Positions 59,074-64,000 of a stretch of 64,000 nucleotides of DNA are shown piece after piece (the first letter of the stretch is position 1; the number at the start of each line of letters is the position of its first letter). The position numbers and the translations under genes were made by a program. Location of the stretch: assembly GCA_964611095.1 (NCBI GenBank), contig CAZSWJ010000002.1, positions 1-64,000 of the forward strand, given 5' to 3'. This stretch comes from CAZKJL01 sp964611095 (GTDB taxonomy: Bacteria; Patescibacteriota; Gracilibacteria; Peribacterales; Peribacteraceae). Below the pieces are notes generated by a model that worked only from the letters and a program-made list of their open reading frames with translations, was not told the DNA's origin and made no database searches.

Positions 59074-62000
59074 TTATTTGATGCGGTCCCACCACAGTTG
59101 GCCCGTGGAAGGCATCTCTTCACCGCTCAGCTCGGAAGCGAGCGGCGAAGAGTCGATGACTCGCGAGAGGAAACGGAAGAGCATGTCGCGCGTGAACGGC
59201 GTCTTGCGGAGAATTTCTTCGCTGCGCCAATCGATGTCTTCGCCGGCGAGATCCTTGCGAATGGCGGTGGCGAGTGCGTTGGCCATGCCTTCCGCGGCCT
59301 GGGGGGTGATCTGCTTTTCGCGAACGGCGATGCCGAGAATGGCGGATGCGAGAACGTCACCCGCTTCCTCGACGGAGAAACTTTCGGCCGGACTGCGTGA
59401 CTCTCCGCGCAGAAGTGACGGAGCGTAGCCCAGGAGCGAGAGATCGAATTCCTTTTGATGATCTTGGGATTTGTACATGACGCGCGAAGCAAACGAAGCG
59501 TCGCGCGGCAGATCCGAGAGCATGTCTCGCGCCACTCTGGTGGCGGCGCTTCCCTGCGAGGAAATTTTGCCTCCGTTCTGGATCGACTCGATTCTGGTCT
59601 CGGGGGGCATGCATGAGAGCACGAGCAGCGTGCGAAGCGTTTCGAGAATCGACACCGGTTCGTCGAGAACGGCCTTGAGCTGTCCTTTTACGACGCCGAG
59701 TTCGGTGGGACGACGCGTTGCCGCAACCAACCACTGATCTTTGTCGTCGCCGTTCTTGATCTTGAGTGACAAGAGCGAGTGCACGTCCGTGAACAGCGGG
59801 TCACCGGGCAGAATGTCGGTGAAGATGACCGTCATGGCGCGGTCCGTATTTTCTTCCAGGCAGGAAAGTTTCAGCCGGGACGGAAGAAGCGACATGAACG
59901 TTTCCGGGGGAGCGGCACTCCTGGCGTTTTCCTCTTCGATGTTCGGCAGGAGCGGGATACGTCCCAAGCGGAACGCCGTGCGTACCAGCAGCAGCGACGC
60001 TTCCTGCGTCGTCACACCCAGATCCAGACCGAACATCGTGCGGAAGCTCTGGGGCAAGATCTTGAGTCCGTCGAGAGCCAAGTAATTGGGTGCGCTGTCG
60101 TCGGTGACGTCGATGTCGGTCGGAAGACCGACGAACGGCTCGACGGGCGCATCGGACGAACTCGTGGAGGAAAGGCCGATGGCAGTTTCGAGCGACGTTT
60201 GGATCGTCGTGGAAAGGGACGAGAGCGTTTGCATGACCCCAAGCGGCTCGGACGAAGACAACGCCACGCCGGGAGCGGACGAGATGGTGAGCGCCGCACC
60301 GTCGGTGAGCGTCGCCGTCGAGGCCGACCCGCCTTGCACGGACGATGCGGATGCCGCGGATGATTGCATCGTGGAAATTCCCGTGGACGCAACGGATGCT
60401 GCGGACGAGAAACTCGACGATGACATCATGAGAGATCCGAGGGAGGAAGACACCGACGACGACGCGGAGGTCACCGGCTCGCTTTCAAGCGACGATGCGC
60501 GCGATGCCGAGGAGGACATGTAGGATTCGATGGTTTTCTTCTGAGCGGCGGTCTCGTTCGGGAACAAACTCGCGACGGCGCGCAAAATTTCGTTGCGTGC
60601 GATGGGAGAATTCAAGTCGGCGGCCGGTCCGATGGTCGTCTCTCTCGTCACGTCCACGCCCGCCGCGAGCAACGAATGCACGAGCAACGAATCGCCCGAC
60701 GTCACCGAGAACGGCAGATCGACCAAAGGCAATGCGACGGAGGAGTGCTTGCGGATGCCCTCCTTGAGACGTATCGGATCGGTTTCGATGGGCATGCATG
60801 CGATGCGGGCCAAGATCGTGAAGAAGCTGCGTCGTGACAAAATTTGCCCCTTCGATTCCACGTCGCGGAGAATGCGCAGTCCGTACGGATCTTCCAAGCG
60901 CTGCAAAAGAATCCACGCATCGGAACCGCTCGTTTCGCTTTCGAGTTTCTCGCCGATCTGCAGACACGGCTTGTACTGGAGCAAGATCCTGCTCTTCACG
61001 CCGAACGAAACCCCCGTTCCGGAGGGACTCACGACCACGCCGGTGAGAGTCGTGGGACCGGTGAAACGGTATCCGCCGAGAGCGGCTTCGTCGACGCTGA
61101 TGGTGTAGCCCTTCGCGTCGGCGATGGGCAGACGGAACACCGTATCGCCCTTGTCGCTCAAGGTCAGCGTGGTGTGGACCTCGATTCCGGCAAGCGTTCT
61201 GCCGCTCGCCGTGACGGGAATGCCGGCGAAGCGGATGGGCTTCTCCCGTCCGTCGATTTTGCCGTTCCCGTTGAGGTCGTTCACGAACGAAATCGGAAGC
61301 GAGTACAGCGACACCGCTCCGCCCTCGTTCTTGCGATCGAAAATGCGATGATCGAGTCCGCCTCCGGGACTGGACGACGACGTCGTTCCTCCCGACGAGA
61401 CGGTTCCCATGGAACAGTCGGAATTGAGGGCGAACGTCTGCTGCGAGCTCCAGGATTTCTTGAGACCCGGATCCATGACGGCGACGCTCCAGTAGTACGT
61501 GAGAGCCGAGTTGCACGTGAGGTTCTTGATGTACATCGTGCGCGCCTGGCCGTCCGGCATGACGCGACTGAGGTAGTTGGGGCTCGCCGTGGCACCGGAC
61601 ACGATGTTGTTGGCGCTGGAACCGGTACCGAGCTTCACTTGATACTGCAGAAGTTTTGCGGGAGTGATGGTGTCCGTGCCGGAGCCCCACGCGATCTTGT
61701 GCACGGGTGAACCTCCGTCGGTTTGAGGCACTCCTCCGACAATGGTGGAGCAGCTCGGATTTCCGCATTTGACGACTTTCAAGTTGCCGTTCGTTGCGTC
61801 GTAGTAGCTGGCGATGGGGTGCCCGCTCGTCGGAACGGCGACGGACGTGTGGGTACCGTTGCTGCCACCGCTTTGGACGGACGTTCCGTTGGACGACGTC
61901 AGTGCCGCATTCGTAAGCTTGGAGAACCCGAGTCGGGTGTTCGAAGCATCGTAGAACGTGACGACCGGCAAACCATCGTTGCCGATGGCGATGGATGTGT

Positions 62001-64000
62001 ACTGACCGTCGTTTGTTCCAAAGACTCCGTTGTCGAGGTTGATGATGTTGTTGCCCGACGAGCAAGAAGCGTTGCCGCATTTCACAAATTTCGGATTGGT
62101 ATTCGTGACATCGTAGTACGAAATGACCGGATAGCCGGTCGTAGGATAGATGGCGATGGATGTGTACTGACCCACGTTGCCGGTGGAATCGACGGTAGTC
62201 AGTGTGCTGCCGGTCGCGCAGGAAGCCACGCTGCACTTCACCACCTTCAAATCTCCGTTCGTGGTGTCGTAGTACGAAATGACGGGAAATCCGTCGCTCG
62301 GGACGGTGATCGAGGTGTATTGACCCACGTCTCCGGTGGAGTCCACCGTCGTCTTGGTATTGCCCGAGGTACAGGCCGCGTTGCCGCACTTCAAGACTTT
62401 CAGATCGAAGTTCCCCTGATCGTAGTAACTGATGACGGGCAAATCGTCGGCACCGATGGCGACGGACGAGTAGTAGCCGACGTCCGTGACACTGTCGACG
62501 TTGGTGACCGTATTGCCCGATGAACAAGCCGAGTTGCCGCATTTGGCCACGACAAGGAAACCGTCGTTGTAGGTGATGACGGGCTTTCCATCGCTCGGCA
62601 CGGCGACGGACGTCACGGGGGTACCGGCATACAGGCCGATCGTCGACGTCGTATTGCCCGATGTGCACGATGCGTTGCCGCATTTGATCGCCTTGATCTG
62701 AGTGTTCGTGGTGTCTTGGTACACGATGATGGGCAAACCGTCGGACGGAACTTTGATGGATGTTGCGCTGCCGACGTCGCCGGTGCTGTCGAGCGTCGTG
62801 ACGCGGTTGTACTGCGAGTACAGCGTGACGGCCAGGCCGGAAATCGGCGGCGTGGGGGACGGATTTCCGTTCGTCGAATCGTTGATGTAGTTGCGGTTGG
62901 CGGCTCCGCCCGAGCTGCAGCCCAGGTTGGCGGCGACGTAATCCAAAGATTCATCGCCGTCGAATTCTCCGATGGCAACGCCGTTCGTACAGTCGGATTC
63001 CTCGGTGGGAGTACCGTCCTGCGTGAAGGTGGCGGAACCGTTGTTCAGCCAGACTTCGTTGCCGGCGTTCGTGCCGGCGGAATCGTATCCGGCGATGATG
63101 GCATCGAAGTCGCCGTCGTTGTCCACGTCGCCCAGAGCGACGTGCCTGGTGTCTTCCACGCCTCCGAATTCGGTGCCGTTGCTGAAGGCTCCGGCGCCAT
63201 CGTTGAGGTACGGTCGTACCTTGCCGTCGGTTGAACGGGCGATGAGCACGTCGATGTCTCCGTCGGAATCCAAATCACCGAGAACGGGGAAACTTCCGTT
63301 CGCGGCAAAGCCGAACGTGCCGAGAGACGTGAACGCTCCGGTACCGCTGTTCTTGTAGACCTTGCTCGTGACGGCGATGCCGAGGATGAGATCCTGGTCA
63401 CCGTCGCTGTCGAGGTCCGCGGCCGCGAGGTAATTGGCGGCGGGAAGCGTGGAATTCGCGGACGCGAAGTTGCCGTGGCCGTCGTTCAGATACACGGCAT
63501 CGGTAACGGCGGCGGATGCCTCGGTCGTGACGATGTCCAAGTCGCCGTCACTGTCGACGTCGCTCAGAATCATGCCCGACCGTTCGTTGGTGACGGTGAT
63601 GGTGGACGTGGGCCACGTGGCGGCCGAGGTGTTTTTGTAAATGGCGATTTGATGGATGGGAACGCCGATGGTGTCGTTGGAAACGACGTCGACGTCTCCG
63701 TCACCGTCGATGTCCCCGGCAAAGACCTGACCCGTCGTATGCGCCGCATTGCCGCCCATGCCGAACTGCGACTCGGTGAAGCCTCCGCCCCCGTTGTTCT
63801 TGTAGAGCTCGTACGGATCGCTGCCGCCGTTCAAGATGACGTAGTCCATGTCACCGTCATTCTCGTAATCGAAGATGAAGACTTGTTCGGACTGATACGA
63901 TTCGGACGAAGAACTCGAAAGGACGAAAGCGAATGCGAACACCTGCGACGTGAACTGGAAGAACAGCAGCGTGAGCGCGATGGTGAAGAGAATCGTGATG
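59074..64000 (-). CDS. Giant FG-GAP/beta-propeller surface protein, 5' end outside the window
   Basis: At least 1641 codons, open to the edge. Codons before GTG 63942 encode a hydrophobic segment (ITILFTIALTLLFFQF) that looks like a signal peptide. Seven FG-GAP/VCBS repeats follow, each with a Ca-loop such as DIDGDGDVDVV, DVDSDGDLDIV or DLDSDGDQDLI. Then come about eight to nine repeats of 45-50 residues of the type STGDVGQYTSITVPSDGFPV with ISYYDTTNGDLKVVKCGNASC, a second propeller-like array. Later come an Fn3-like stretch, an EF-hand DLNGNGKIDGREKP, Ser-rich linkers and a helical C-terminal region. Probably an adhesin or surface receptor. Confidence 0.85.
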   Translation of the reverse strand, partial: ITILFTIALTLLFFQFTSQVFAFAFVLSSSSSESYQSEQVFIFDYENDGDMDYVILNGGSDPYELYKNNGGGGFTESQFGMGGNAAHTTGQVFAGDIDGDGDVDVVSNDTIGVPIHQIAIYKNTSAATWPTSTITVTNERSGMILSDVDSDGDLDIVTTEASAAVTDAVYLNDGHGNFASANSTLPAANYLAAADLDSDGDQDLILGIAVTSKVYKNSGTGAFTSLGTFGFAANGSFPVLGDLDSDGDIDVLIARSTDGKVRPYLNDGAGAFSNGTEFGGVEDTRHVALGDVDNDGDFDAIIAGYDSAGTNAGNEVWLNNGSATFTQDGTPTEESDCTNGVAIGEFDGDESLDYVAANLGCSSGGAANRNYINDSTNGNPSPTPPISGLAVTLYSQYNRVTTLDSTGDVGSATSIKVPSDGLPIIVYQDTTNTQIKAIKCGNASCTSGNTTSTIGLYAGTPVTSVAVPSDGKPVITYNDGFLVVAKCGNSACSSGNTVTNVDSVTDVGYYSSVAIGADDLPVISYYDQGNFDLKVLKCGNAACTSGNTKTTVDSTGDVGQYTSITVPSDGFPVISYYDTTNGDLKVVKCSVASCATGSTLTTVDSTGNVGQYTSIAIYPTTGYPVISYYDVTNTNPKFVKCGNASCSSGNNIINLDNGVFGTNDGQYTSIAIGNDGLPVVTFYDASNTRLGFSKLTNAALTSSNGTSVQSGGSNGTHTSVAVPTSGHPIASYYDATNGNLKVVKCGNPSCSTIVGGVPQTDGGSPVHKIAWGSGTDTITPAKLLQYQVKLGTGSSANNIVSGATASPNYLSRVMPDGQARTMYIKNLTCNSALTYYWSVAVMDPGLKKSWSSQQTFALNSDCSMGTVSSGGTTSSSSPGGGLDHRIFDRKNEGGAVSLYSLPISFVNDLNGNGKIDGREKPIRFAGIPVTASGRTLAGIEVHTTLTLSDKGDTVFRLPIADAKGYTISVDEAALGGYRFTGPTTLTGVVVSPSGTGVSFGVKSRILLQYKPCLQIGEKLESETSGSDAWILLQRLEDPYGLRILRDVESKGQILSRRSFFTILARIACMPIETDPIRLKEGIRKHSSVALPLVDLPFSVTSGDSLLVHSLLAAGVDVTRETTIGPAADLNSPIARNEILRAVASLFPNETAAQKKTIESYMSSSASRASSLESEPVTSASSSVSSSLGSLMMSSSSFSSAASVASTGISTMQSSAASASSVQGGSASTATLTDGAALTISSAPGVALSSSEPLGVMQTLSSLSTTIQTSLETAIGLSSTSSSDAPVEPFVGLPTDIDVTDDSAPNYLALDGLKILPQSFRTMFGLDLGVTTQEASLLLVRTAFRLGRIPLLPNIEEENARSAAPPETFMSLLPSRLKLSCLEENTDRAMTVIFTDILPGDPLFTDVHSLLSLKIKNGDDKDQWLVAATRRPTELGVVKGQLKAVLDEPVSILETLRTLLVLSCMPPETRIESIQNGGKISSQGSAATRVARDMLSDLPRDASFASRVMYKSQDHQKEFDLSLLGYAPSLLRGESRSPAESFSVEEAGDVLASAILGIAVREKQITPQAAEGMANALATAIRKDLAGEDIDWRSEEILRKTPFTRDMLFRFLSRVIDSSPLASELSGEEMPSTGQLWWDRIK

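Noticed and set aside
60485..62683. A 732-codon minus-strand frame within the giant surface gene
   Set aside because: Out-of-frame Arg/His-rich shadow of the FG-GAP gene on the same strand.
61700..63900. Regular repeats that could suggest a CRISPR array
   Set aside because: They are coding repeats of propeller blades with diverged DNA, not identical repeats with unique spacers. No cas genes are present.
1..64000. TGA recoded as glycine, as in some CPR lineages
   Set aside because: hisS, ftsK, gyrB and others end naturally at TGA, with no conserved sequence continuing past it.

Overview
The window reads as chromosome of a Patescibacteria/CPR-type bacterium. My best guess is the Peregrinibacteria/Peribacteria side. 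This rests on style and gene content, not on a marker phylogeny: moderately high G+C, many single-copy housekeeping genes scattered among large orphan proteins, several surface proteins with poly-serine linkers, very few Shine-Dalgarno sites, and TGA read as an ordinary stop (so not the TGA=Gly code of Gracilibacteria/Absconditabacteria). No rRNA, CRISPR array, transposase or integrase was seen.

Layout. 0-5.2 kb: a truncated secreted protein, a disordered protein and a 1413-residue orphan. 5.2-13 kb: tRNA-His beside hisS, a PAP2 phosphatase/UbiA prenyltransferase pair that resembles polyprenyl-phosphoribose synthesis, gyrB, csrA, greA and holA. 13-18.2 kb: a surface block with a dockerin-like protein, a cohesin-plus-Fn3 anchored protein, a cupredoxin-like anchored protein, a poly-Ser secreted protein and an NTR-SLH-CAP protein, ending at tRNA-Tyr. 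18.3-18.8 kb: divergent promoters for a candidate structured RNA and a 54-residue histone-fold-like protein. 18.8-26.9 kb: a MarR-controlled MacA/MacB-type export operon and an 864-residue orphan with three HTH-like repeats. 27-31.9 kb: sugar-nucleotide reductase, YgjP-type metalloprotein, ftsK and rdgB. 32-37.7 kb: M23 endopeptidase, a frameshifted repeat adhesin and a secreted zincin-like protein. 37.8-49.2 kb: helicase-nuclease, a small inserted-looking module, rpoD, patatin, dnaG and an RsmB/RsmF-type methyltransferase. 49.2-59 kb: orphan genes, leuS, an NtrC-like AAA+ protein, der and a LOG-family protein. 59-64 kb: a giant FG-GAP surface protein running off the end.

Three themes cut across the window. 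First, many genes carry a TANNNT -10 box only 6-13 nt upstream of the start codon and no Shine-Dalgarno, implying extensive leaderless transcription. Second, a GC-rich repeat family (core GCGGGTAGCGG) sits both between genes and, in frame, inside leuS, the helicase-nuclease and the rRNA methyltransferase. Third, a compact unit at 41.6-42.45 kb (G9 tract, near-consensus promoter, three tandem tetraloop hairpins, one unknown gene, terminator) lies between two diverged copies of the 3' end of a membrane-protein gene, which suggests insertion. The surface genes together imply an elaborate envelope: cohesin/dockerin-like pairing, SLH anchoring, M23 wall remodelling and long repeat adhesins.
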